Part shown: piece after piece, positions 52,244 through 59,290 of the stretch
Layout of the letters: every line of letters begins with the position of its first letter
How positions within the stretch are numbered: position 1 is the stretch's first letter
DNA from: Pseudomonas wayambapalatensis
GTDB taxonomy: Bacteria > Pseudomonadota > Gammaproteobacteria > Pseudomonadales > Pseudomonadaceae
Assembly (NCBI GenBank): GCA_014268975.2
Contig: CP077096.1
Location: 4,749,501 to 4,813,500 of the forward strand
Length of the DNA stretch: 64,000 nucleotides
Reading direction: 5' to 3'
Made by a program: the position numbers and the translations under genes
Notes under the pieces: generated by a model
Databases searched by the model: none
Told to the model about the DNA's origin: nothing
The model's input: the letters and a program-made list of their open reading frames with translations, nothing else

Positions 52244-52465
52244 CTACACAGCCTCCCCCGCCAAATCAATCAACCTCCCACACTCCTCCGCCGTCATCCG
52301 ACCGATGATGCGGATGGCCTGGTGAATCCCCGCCGCACCTCGACCGCTCAACTGCGGGTTGTGCTCACACTCAAGCAGTTCATCGTATTGAGCCAGTGCC
52401 TCGCCCAGGAGTTCGAGGGTCCAGGCATAGGATTGGATTGTGGAAAGGCGCTCGTGGTCAGTCAT
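52244..52465 (-). CDS. small hypothetical protein
   Basis: Helical acidic protein of 73 residues (MTDHERLSTIQSYAWTLELL, then GEALAQYDELLECEHNPQLSGRGAAGIHQAIRIIGRMTAEECGRLIDLAGEAV). I do not recognise the family. Codon use is typical of the host. Its upstream region is a long, hairpin-rich noncoding stretch, which suggests RNA-level control. Confidence 0.6.
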   Translation of the reverse strand: MTDHERLSTIQSYAWTLELLGEALAQYDELLECEHNPQLSGRGAAGIHQAIRIIGRMTAEECGRLIDLAGEAV

Positions 52466-53039
52466 GGGACACCTGCCTCAGTTCGCGGGTGGGCTGACTG
52501 TGGACAGGGAAAAAGCGATGGGGTCGAGATACCGGCGCTGATGAGCAGCGGCGGAGAGCGGATGCGAGGATCCTGTAAGGGGTAGCGATAAGCATGCATG
52601 AAACTCCAAGTTAGGTTGGAGCTGCCACGCATCGTCGCCAAACAATTGGGTGGCAGCTGTACGCAGGTTGGCGAACCGGGAACTTGGAACCCGGCAGACC
52701 CGAAGGTCTCCCACGCACAGCCGCCATGGCACGAGGCTGCGGACGCAAAAAAAAGCGCCTGCAATCGTGTGGGGCGCTTTGCGCCAAGTTTTCCCGGGTC
52801 GCCAAACCCGGTCGCGGAGGTTGCCGCGACTGGGGGGAATTTATGCCTAACGGGGCTTCAGCGCAAGGCGCGGCGAAGCCAGCAGAAGCTGTGAACCGCA
52901 TTTTGGGAACAGTCCGACATACGCCCAAGGCCGGCGACCCTGCTCTGTTAACCCTCAACTAATCCGCCTGTAGAACACTGGGTGCAACTCGGCGCTCGCG
53001 GCGCCGCAAGCCCCCTCACTACAGACAGGTAACTTGAAA
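52466..53039. other. 570-base gene-free stretch rich in stable hairpins
   Basis: No gene seen. From 52615 to 52830 it contains: arms AGCTGCCAC (52620-52628) and GTGGCAGCT (52650-52658); interleaved arms TCGCCAA (52635-52641) and TTGGCGA (52668-52674), a pseudoknot-type order; CCGGG/CCCGG near 52676-52692; AGACC/GGTCT with a C(UUCG)G loop on the minus strand near 52698; CCGGGT/ACCCGG (52794-52811); and GTCGCGG/CCGCGAC (52811-52830). It may be the leader of the 52244-52465 gene or a separate RNA. Confidence 0.55.
52743..52785 (-). terminator. minus-strand rho-independent terminator inside the hairpin-rich stretch
   Basis: On the minus strand the stem AAGCGCC...GGCGCTT runs into a T-run of eight. 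It lies upstream of the structured leader of the 52244-52465 gene, so it could end a short RNA or act as an attenuator. Confidence 0.65.
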
Positions 53040-53297
53040 ATGAAAGCGTTAGTGGCATTGGTGTTTGGCGGCCTTTGCAGCACGGCAATGGCCAATGAAG
53101 TGGCGCAGGATTTCAAGCAGCCGCCGGTTGAACGGTACAACTACTCGCAGCACCTGGACATTGCCCGAGTGATCTCCGTGAGCGAAGTGCCCGACGTGCG
53201 CGAATTGGTACCCGCGCGCATGATCTACGAAGACTCCAAAGGCCAACGGCATACGCTTGAATACACAGCGATGGGGAAAGGTTTGACTGACGACTGA
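53040..53297 (+). CDS. DUF2790-like secreted small protein
   Basis: Protein of 85 residues with a signal peptide (MKALVALVFGGLCSTAMANE) and the DUF2790 core YNYSQHLDIARVISVSEVPDVRELVPARMIYEDSKGQRHTLEYTAMGKG. Such proteins are abundant in Pseudomonas, often near metal-response genes; function unknown. The ATG at 53040 has AGGTAA upstream. Confidence 0.8.
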   Translation: MKALVALVFGGLCSTAMANEVAQDFKQPPVERYNYSQHLDIARVISVSEVPDVRELVPARMIYEDSKGQRHTLEYTAMGKGLTDD

Positions 53298-53349
53298 GGC
53301 TCTGGAGTGTTGCTTAATCCGTGAGGGAATGTTCGGCAGTGCCGGCAGT

Positions 53350-54510
53350 TCAATAGGGCAAGTGGATGATGAAAGTGGTGCCATAGATTGGGTCGGACGT
53401 GACGGTAGCCCAGCCTCCATGGGCTTCGGCGATCTGCTTGACGATGAACAAACCAAGCCCGAGCGAACGCAGCGTATCTTGCCGGTCGCTACCACGCGTC
53501 ATCGGCTCGAATAACTTCGGCAGCAATTCCTCGGCGATGGCAGGGCCGTGGTTGTGAACGCTCAAAACCACACCGTTGCCGCAGAACTCAGTAGTGAGCG
53601 TGATGGGATAGCGAAGGTCGCCATATGCCGCACTGTTGGCGACCAGGTTACCGATCATCTGATGCAACCTGTCCTGGTCCACCTCGAATGTCCCTTGCCC
53701 CCGAGACAAATGACGAATGCTTGCGTTGCCAAAAACAATCCTGAGCTCACTCACGGATTGGTCCATGGCCTTCAGAAGATCAACTTGTTGGCGACGGATA
53801 CCGATGCCCTGACCGAGTTTGATCGAAGCGAAATCCAAAAGATCGACGATCATGCGCTGCGCTCTTTCGGCAGAAGTGCCAATGCTGCCCAGCAGGCGAC
53901 GCCCCCGGTCGGATTGGACATCGCGTGCAAGCAGCTCAGTAGCCATCTTGATGGCCGTCATCGGATTCTTCAGGTCATGGCTAGCCACAGCGACCATTCG
54001 TTCGGCGAGCAGTGCCCGATGCTGCACATCTTCATAGGCTGCGGCCAACTCGACTTGGGCGCGTTGCAGAGCTGATTCGGCGGCGGCCTTCTGTGCCAGC
54101 AGTTCCTCGGCGCGCTGCATTGCCAAGAATACCCCCCGCTCATTGCGGTCTCGCTGGCTAATCCCGAACAACGCCAACTGGTAGACGACCCCGTCGTCAC
54201 TTGCCTGCCGGACACCATTGAGCAACATGGCAACGGCTGTTCCATTGCGATGTTGCAGGTCGACCTTAACCTCCGCAACAGAGCCCTGCATGTCCATCAA
54301 TGGCTTCCAGTGTGTGCTTTGGAACACACGCCCCGCCACCGTCAGCAACTGCTCGAAACTGCACGCGTGCATCAGCGTCGAGTCGTATCCCAGCCAATCG
54401 CAGAACGTTTGGTTGGCGCGGATGATGGTGCCATCCGCGGCCATGACAACCAGTCCGCACGGGGCGTTCTCGAAATACGCTGCTGTGAGCAACTGCGCGG
54501 TGTCATCCAT
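53350..54510 (-). CDS. PAS-domain sensor histidine kinase
   Basis: Kinase of 386 residues with no membrane helix, so it is cytosolic. Residues 8-125 are a PAS domain (YFENAPCGLVVMAADGTIIRANQTFCDWLGYD). A coiled-coil linker follows, then the H-box VASHDLKNPMTAIKMATELLARD with the phosphorylated histidine. The ATP-binding part has the N-box IGNLVANSAAYG and G-box SLGLGLFIVKQIAEAHGG. ATG 54510 overlaps the end of the RsbQ-like gene by eight bases, so the two proteins are made together. No response regulator is adjacent. Confidence 0.9.
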   Translation of the reverse strand: MDDTAQLLTAAYFENAPCGLVVMAADGTIIRANQTFCDWLGYDSTLMHACSFEQLLTVAGRVFQSTHWKPLMDMQGSVAEVKVDLQHRNGTAVAMLLNGVRQASDDGVVYQLALFGISQRDRNERGVFLAMQRAEELLAQKAAAESALQRAQVELAAAYEDVQHRALLAERMVAVASHDLKNPMTAIKMATELLARDVQSDRGRRLLGSIGTSAERAQRMIVDLLDFASIKLGQGIGIRRQQVDLLKAMDQSVSELRIVFGNASIRHLSRGQGTFEVDQDRLHQMIGNLVANSAAYGDLRYPITLTTEFCGNGVVLSVHNHGPAIAEELLPKLFEPMTRGSDRQDTLRSLGLGLFIVKQIAEAHGGWATVTSDPIYGTTFIIHLPY

Positions 54511-55315
54511 CACTGAACCCACGTTCTACGAAGAAAGCATCCATTGCAGCCGTGCATGCACTGGGTGCGCTCAGCTGCGGGAAATGGCCGATATTGTTGA
54601 TGATGCTCAACGTACTGTCGGGCAGCACCTGGTGCAGATAATCGCCAACCTCCATTGGCACGACCACGTCGCCGGGACATTGCAGGATCAACGTGGGTGT
54701 CGACAGCCCGCAAATGTCCTGCCGGTGATCGGACAGGAAGATCACACGGGCAAAATGCCTGGCGATAAAGGCGTTGGTGCGAGCAAAGTTTTCCAGCAGC
54801 TCTTCGTGAAGCCCCGGCTGCCCCGGTGCCCCCATCAAGACAGGCGCCATGGTCCCGGCCCAGCCGAGATAATTGTCGTCGATGGTGGCCAGCATTTGCA
54901 GCACTTCATCCGGCGAGAATCCACCGGTGTAGTCACCCTTGTCTACGTAGCAAGGCGAACCGCCAATCATCACCAGCGCAGCAATCCGCTCTGGCGACTG
55001 CACAGTGGCCAAGGCACAGATCATCGAGCTGACCGAGTGCCCCACCAGGATCACGGGGCCCTTCGCAAACGCGTTGATGATCTCGTTAAGATCCGCTGCG
55101 TGCCCCCACAGCGACGCGTGCCTGCCATGATCGTACGCCTCAAGCTCAGACTGACCAGCGCCGGTCAGATCATAGGTAACAACGCGGAAGCTCTTGGAGA
55201 AATGCGGCACCAGCAACCGCCACATGCTCTGGTCACAGCCAAACCCATGCGCAAGGATCAAGGTTACCCCTCCGTCCCCAACAATATGGACGTTGTTACG
55301 CTTCTGCAGGGTCAT
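54503..55315 (-). CDS. RsbQ/KAI2-like alpha/beta hydrolase
   Basis: Hydrolase of 270 residues very similar to Bacillus RsbQ and the plant receptors KAI2 and D14. The triad is Ser94 (LVGHSVSSMI), Asp216 (LQCPGDVVVP) and His244 (NNIGHFPQL). Further family blocks are AHGFGCDQSMWRLLVPHF, SPCYVDKGDYTGGF, YLGWAGTMAPVLMG and ARVIFLSDHRQD. In Bacillus, RsbQ works with the PAS phosphatase RsbP in energy-stress sensing; here it is coupled to a PAS kinase, so it probably supplies or processes the kinase ligand. Confidence 0.9.
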   Translation of the reverse strand: MTLQKRNNVHIVGDGGVTLILAHGFGCDQSMWRLLVPHFSKSFRVVTYDLTGAGQSELEAYDHGRHASLWGHAADLNEIINAFAKGPVILVGHSVSSMICALATVQSPERIAALVMIGGSPCYVDKGDYTGGFSPDEVLQMLATIDDNYLGWAGTMAPVLMGAPGQPGLHEELLENFARTNAFIARHFARVIFLSDHRQDICGLSTPTLILQCPGDVVVPMEVGDYLHQVLPDSTLSIINNIGHFPQLSAPSACTAAMDAFFVERGFSDG

Positions 55316-55732
55316 AAAAATCCTGGTGTAATTGGCTATTAGCAGCGCCCGACTGCCCGATCTTCCGAAAGATTAGGTGAGTCATGGGACAAGCGGGGTG
55401 CGACTGTGACTCCGCAGCAGTCGAAAGTAACTGTTGTACCAGAACAGGCACACGTGGGCACCATACGCGATACGCCTGGACATAGCCCGCGGATTATTGA
55501 ACGAGGCGCCGTTCGAGCTGATTTCGGCACGGGCGGGCTTAAGGTGTAGGCCAGATTCAAGTGCTCGACCTGCTTGCTGATCGAGCACAGATCCGATCTA
55601 CAGGTTACAGCGCTAAGCCCCGCCATGTGGACAGGACGTGGCTGTAGGCGTTGAAAGCGGAAGCGTTAGCCGCCATGAGGGTATCGCGGACCAGACAGTT
55701 TCGAGGTGAACTCTCGATGTGTTCCGCAACAA
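55316..55732. other. gene-free stretch
   Basis: About 415 bases between the RsbQ-like and HxlR genes. Short frames exist but lack ribosome sites and protein-like composition. I see no repeat or RNA signature. Confidence 0.5.
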
Positions 55733-56236
55733 TCATTTGTCTCTCTTCGCTGTTATAGCCTGCTCTATCAGCGGGCTGTCATAGCCAGTAACCGAACTTG
55801 CAGGCATTGGGACGGGCTCTTGCCAGAACGGTGTCTTTCCGTCCTGACTGTCGAACCTGTGGCGGGCCTCGCGGATCTGCTCCACGTTTTCAACCACCCA
55901 CGTCCAAATAGGCGACATGCGGACAAGCAGCTGCATCCCCAGCGCAGTCAGGTCATATTCAACACGGGGCGGAATCTCTTGGAACTCGTGGCGGCTGACC
56001 AAACCATCTCGCTCAAGTGATCGCAGTGTCTTGGTCAGCATGCGCTGTGTAATGCCACGCAACTGCCGTTTGATATCGGCGTGGCGCATCGTGCCGTAGA
56101 CACCTAGCGCATGCAGAATGCCCAGAGACCAGCGACTGCCCGCATGTGCAAGTACCTCACGCCTGACCCCATCGTCATCCTCTCTAAGCGTCTGGCAGAT
56201 GGCTTGCGCCTGCCTCAAAGCTTCATGATCGGCCAT
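55733..56236 (-). CDS. HxlR-family regulator
   Basis: Winged-helix regulator of 167 residues. The HxlR signature is visible: AHAGSRWSLGILHALGVYGTMRHADIKRQLRGITQRMLTKTLRSLERDGLVSRHEFQEIPPRVEYDLTALG. The C-terminal part extends the usual family length by about 50 residues. ATG 56236 is preferred. It is divergent from the NmrA-like gene, which it probably controls; HxlR proteins often respond to quinones or aldehydes. Confidence 0.88.
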   Translation of the reverse strand: MADHEALRQAQAICQTLREDDDGVRREVLAHAGSRWSLGILHALGVYGTMRHADIKRQLRGITQRMLTKTLRSLERDGLVSRHEFQEIPPRVEYDLTALGMQLLVRMSPIWTWVVENVEQIREARHRFDSQDGKTPFWQEPVPMPASSVTGYDSPLIEQAITAKRDK

Positions 56237-56332
56237 GCTTCCCCCTGGTATCACGCGTGTGCCTTCTTACGAGCGCTGCATAGTCGTGCAAGCATTTGTC
56301 CATCTTACAGGCAACTTTAACCAGGACAAATC

Positions 56333-57274
56333 ATGACCCATTCCACCCAGCCAACCCCTCAATCGATCCTCGTATTAGGCGCAGGAGAGCTTGGGCTGCC
56401 CGTGCTTCGCAACCTTGCTCGGGTTGCAGAACGAGCCCCTGGCTCAACGGTCAGCGTGCTGCTGCGCGAAGCCACCATCAACACCCAAGTCCCGGCGAAA
56501 AAGGCCGAAATCGATGAACTTCGTAGCCTCGGCATTCAGATGGTCGCTGCCGATCTGGTGAGCGACTCCATCGACCAGCTTGCGGCGGTATTCGCTCAAT
56601 TCGATACCGTCATTGGCTGCGCAGGGATGGTTGCAGGCCGAGAAACTCCGATGAAGCTTGCCACTGCGGCTCTGAAGTCCGGCGTCAAGCGCTATTTCCC
56701 GTGGCAGTTCGGCGTGGATTTTGAGGTGATTGGACGCGGAAGCCCGCAGGACCTTTTCGATGCCCAGCTTGACGTTCGCGAGTTGCTGAGGGCTCAAGAC
56801 AAGACTGACTGGGTCATCATCTCGACGGGCATGTTCACCAGCTTCATGTTTGAGCCCATTTTTGAAGTGGTGGACTTCGAGAATGACACGGTGAACGCGC
56901 TGGGCGGGCTGGATAACAGCGTCACACTGACCACACCCGATGACATCGGGGCGCTGACAGCAGAGATCGTTTTCTTCGAGCCCCGCTTGCGCAACGAAAT
57001 CGTGTATCTCTCGGGCGACACGGTTACTTACGATGAAGTTGCTGGGTTGCTCGAACGTGTCCTTGGACGACCTTTCAAACGTAACGAATGGACGGTTCCG
57101 TATCTGATGGACGAACTGGAAAAAGACCCGACTCATCACATCAAGAAGTACCGGGCCGTGTTTGCCCAAGGCCGAGGCGTGGCCTGGCCGAAAGCGGGCT
57201 CCTTTAATGAACAGCAGGCGATTAACGTCACGACCGCCGAGCAGTGGGCTCGCGCAAACCTTCAAGGGAGGTAA
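56333..57274 (+). CDS. NmrA/isoflavone-reductase-like protein
   Basis: Atypical SDR of 313 residues. The nucleotide motif ILVLGAGELGLPVLRNLARV is at the N-terminus, followed by VSVLLREATIN, KRYFPWQFGVDF and the TGMFTSFMFEP region typical of the NmrA/PCBER group. Members reduce aromatic alcohols or sense NADP. The ATG follows directly after an AGGACAAATC ribosome site. Confidence 0.85.
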   Translation: MTHSTQPTPQSILVLGAGELGLPVLRNLARVAERAPGSTVSVLLREATINTQVPAKKAEIDELRSLGIQMVAADLVSDSIDQLAAVFAQFDTVIGCAGMVAGRETPMKLATAALKSGVKRYFPWQFGVDFEVIGRGSPQDLFDAQLDVRELLRAQDKTDWVIISTGMFTSFMFEPIFEVVDFENDTVNALGGLDNSVTLTTPDDIGALTAEIVFFEPRLRNEIVYLSGDTVTYDEVAGLLERVLGRPFKRNEWTVPYLMDELEKDPTHHIKKYRAVFAQGRGVAWPKAGSFNEQQAINVTTAEQWARANLQGR

Positions 57275-57371
57275 GTGCTGGTAGAGGGTGGGGAAGTTCG
57301 GAGACAGGAGTCGAATCGGGCACCTTTAGCCCAGTAAAATAAGGCCTACAGGTAGCATGAAGCCACCACTG

Positions 57372-57393
57372 TATACCTAAACATATACCTAAA
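57372..57393. repeat. TATACCTAAA direct repeat at a possible island boundary
   Basis: Two exact copies, 57372-57381 and 57384-57393, two bases apart, in the gap that separates core-like genes on the left from orphan AT-richer genes on the right. Similar motifs occur near integrase genes, but no integrase is present. Confidence 0.35.
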
Positions 57394-57426
57394 ACGAAAA
57401 GTACCCCCATGCCGGAACCATGGACG

Positions 57427-57444
57427 AGCCCTCCGAAGAGGGCT
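57427..57444 (-). terminator. hairpin after the polyproline peptide gene
   Basis: AGCCCTC/GAGGGCT stem with a C(UUCG)G loop on the minus strand, six bases past the stop of the small gene. No T-run, but the stem is very stable. Confidence 0.5.
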
Positions 57445-57449
57445 TGTTA

Positions 57450-57566
57450 TTATCCTTTCTTCGGCGGTGGCGGCGGCGGCGGGGGTACGCGCCTTGGCAG
57501 ATCCACATCACTCTTGATGTTTCTCATCGGTGGCGGCGGTGGTGGCGGCGGCTTTTGCTCGGACAT
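57450..57566 (-). CDS. 38-residue polyproline small protein
   Basis: Short gene reading MSEQKPPPPPPPPMRNIKSD, then VDLPRRVPPPPPPPPKKG. Two blocks of eight prolines flank a charged centre, and no cysteine or hydrophobic stretch is present. AGGAG lies six bases before the ATG, and a stable hairpin follows the stop. It begins nine bases after the membrane protein gene, so they form a two-gene unit. The opposite strand gives a glycine-rich frame without a ribosome site. Polyproline stretches need EF-P for translation, so synthesis may be regulated. I do not recognise the family. Confidence 0.65.
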   Translation of the reverse strand: MSEQKPPPPPPPPMRNIKSDVDLPRRVPPPPPPPPKKG

Positions 57567-57575
57567 GAAGTGCTC

Positions 57576-58097
57576 CTATGGGTGGGTTGAAATGTAGATC
57601 GGCAGGAAGGAGACCAACGACCCGATCACAGCGTAGATGACGTTCCTCGACAAACCGTCAAGCTCGTTGCTTCGTCGATCATTGTTGGTGGCATTCCTCG
57701 TTGCTCCCATGACGTAGTAGTCCATCATGATCTGCATGAAAAAGCTGTTCGCCTGCTCAACGTTCCCGTCGTAGTAATCGATGAGCGTCTTCCGGTGAGC
57801 CTCAAGCTTTTCGGCAACCGGTATGGCTAGGTCATCAAAACGAACGCGCCACGCCCAGGCGAAATGCCACATCGCTCTGATAACGAAGATCCCTGCCCCT
57901 AGGTACAGAATCCAGAAAAAGATGCCCGCGGTCGTTTCTGTAGGCGGAGCTTTGGGAAGAAGGTAAGAGAGGAAGCTCAAGAGGGCTACGATCAGCGCAA
58001 GCGGCAGATTCAGCCTGGAGATTAACTTCTCCTTACGGTCAGCCTCGGCGAGGTAGATCTTCTCATAGAGCTTGTACTCTTCATCATCGGACTTCAT
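57576..58097 (-). CDS. three-helix membrane protein of unknown function (SLATT-like layout)
   Basis: Protein of 173 residues. An acidic helical N-terminus (MKSDDEEYKLYEKIYLAEADRKEKLISRL) is followed by helices LPLALIVALLSFLSYLLP and AGIFFWILYLGAGIFVIRAMWHFAWAW, a soluble helical stretch, and a last helix VIYAVIGSLVSFLPIYI. The order recalls SLATT-type membrane effectors of defence systems, but similarity is only in layout. It forms a unit with the polyproline peptide. Base composition is lower in GC than the core genes. Confidence 0.65.
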   Translation of the reverse strand: MKSDDEEYKLYEKIYLAEADRKEKLISRLNLPLALIVALLSFLSYLLPKAPPTETTAGIFFWILYLGAGIFVIRAMWHFAWAWRVRFDDLAIPVAEKLEAHRKTLIDYYDGNVEQANSFFMQIMMDYYVMGATRNATNNDRRSNELDGLSRNVIYAVIGSLVSFLPIYISTHP

Positions 58098-58561
58098 GTC
58101 ACAGTTGCTCCCTCCAAACTGAGTGGCTTGGGGCCATCATCCTTCCTAAGCAGCTCCATGCCAAGAGCCTCCAACACGACGATGCTTGGGGGGTCGTGTA
58201 TAGCCATTGTTTAAGCGATGGCCAGGGGGCGGTGTATAGCCGGGCACCACCACCCCGGAACGGTGGGGTGACGCTTCACCATCCAACGACCGTGGCTGCT
58301 CGCCGGCTGGTGTTGCGACCTGACAGCAGACCCTTGCTCAAGCAGATACCGGAAAGTTTGCCGGGATCTACAGCCCCATCTGCCTGACGATCCTGCGCGG
58401 CTCCATTCCATCGCGTAGCGCCCTGCTAGCGTCCATGGTACCTGGTCGAGAGCCATGTTCTCGAACACCTGGGCCATGACGTCAGTTTCCCTGACAATCA
58501 GTGATAACGACCCCATCGGGGACCGGCAGCTGTTCTGGGGCCAGAGTAGAAAAGAAAGCGC
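58098..58561. other. gene-free stretch with GTGTATAGCC repeat
   Basis: About 460 bases without a convincing gene. GTGTATAGCC occurs at 58196-58205 and 58232-58241 as a direct repeat, with CCAT...ATGG between. A 101-codon minus-strand frame at 58211-58516 has no ribosome site and no recognisable motif. Confidence 0.45.
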
Positions 58562-59290
58562 CTACCCAAAGGTGAAGTTTGTTGCTTCCCCAATTGCGAC
58601 TTTGTTGAATTTCTCTACTTGGGTGGTATCGATGAGCATGGCATCGCTGGCCTCTCTGCATCCCTTCAACAAAATTTGCGGCCCAATGGGGACCAAGAGC
58701 TTGCTCGGATAACTGTCGGCTGAAATAAAGCGCGTAGTGTCTGATCTCAACACCTGCCAATAGATGCCGTCATAGTTAGCCTTGTTATGTGGCTCGTTCA
58801 AACAGGCTTTGATATCCAGAGTGGTTGCGAAACGGCCTGCAGCCTGGCCTCCGCTCAGCGGCAGCTTTCCGAGAGATTCAGCGAACTCTTCCAGCCGTTT
58901 ATCCATTTGACCGAGCGGCATCCCCGGAATTAGCGTCCGTGCCGATGAGGGATTTAAAGCAAACGAGTGTCGTAGTACCCACAGCAAATGGTAAGCCGAA
59001 ATCGCTTTCTGGTCCTCAACGATTCCGCCATCCTCAATCCGCTGGACCTCGAGGATGAAAGCGGCCTCAATAGGCCAACTGATATGCTGCTCAATTTCTT
59101 GAGACCACGCTCGCTTGGCCTTGAAACGCCTATTCTCGACACTGAAACGCTCTGTAGAGCCTGACACCTTATCGGTGACAGCGACTTTTTTGTCATCTGC
59201 AGCAAACTTCCGAAGGATCGCTTCCATGTGGAAATGCTGGTTTATCGTCAATTGGAACTCATTGCCTTTTGACGTAGGTTCGTATGTCAT
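58562..59290 (-). CDS. DUF4238-like protein
   Basis: Protein of 242 residues. The start (LTINQHFHMEAILRKFAADDKKVAVTDK) resembles the DUF4238 opening QHxxPxxxLRxF, and the C-terminal part RFISADSYPSKLLVPIGPQILL resembles its TSDNP...P region. The histidines and aspartates could form a nuclease-like site; this is speculation. It stands alone in the island-like region. Family assignment is from pattern memory and moderate at best. Confidence 0.5.
   Translation of the reverse strand: MTYEPTSKGNEFQLTINQHFHMEAILRKFAADDKKVAVTDKVSGSTERFSVENRRFKAKRAWSQEIEQHISWPIEAAFILEVQRIEDGGIVEDQKAISAYHLLWVLRHSFALNPSSARTLIPGMPLGQMDKRLEEFAESLGKLPLSGGQAAGRFATTLDIKACLNEPHNKANYDGIYWQVLRSDTTRFISADSYPSKLLVPIGPQILLKGCREASDAMLIDTTQVEKFNKVAIGEATNFTFG

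Noticed and set aside
52462..52764. 100-residue minus-strand frame and overlapping frames in the hairpin-rich stretch
   Set aside because: They cross the terminator and stable stems and read as low-quality protein.
55339..55626. 95-residue minus-strand frame
   Set aside because: No ribosome site, no motif, and composition unlike a protein.
57300..57345. tRNA 3' end on the minus strand (GATTCGACTCC)
   Set aside because: The T-loop-like string has no matching stem and no acceptor arm or anticodon arm nearby.
57409..57597. Glycine-rich plus-strand frame of 62 residues
   Set aside because: Its glycine runs are the complement of the polyproline gene, which has the better ribosome site and downstream hairpin.
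58211..58516. 101-residue minus-strand frame
   Set aside because: No ribosome site or recognisable domain; crosses repeat-like DNA.
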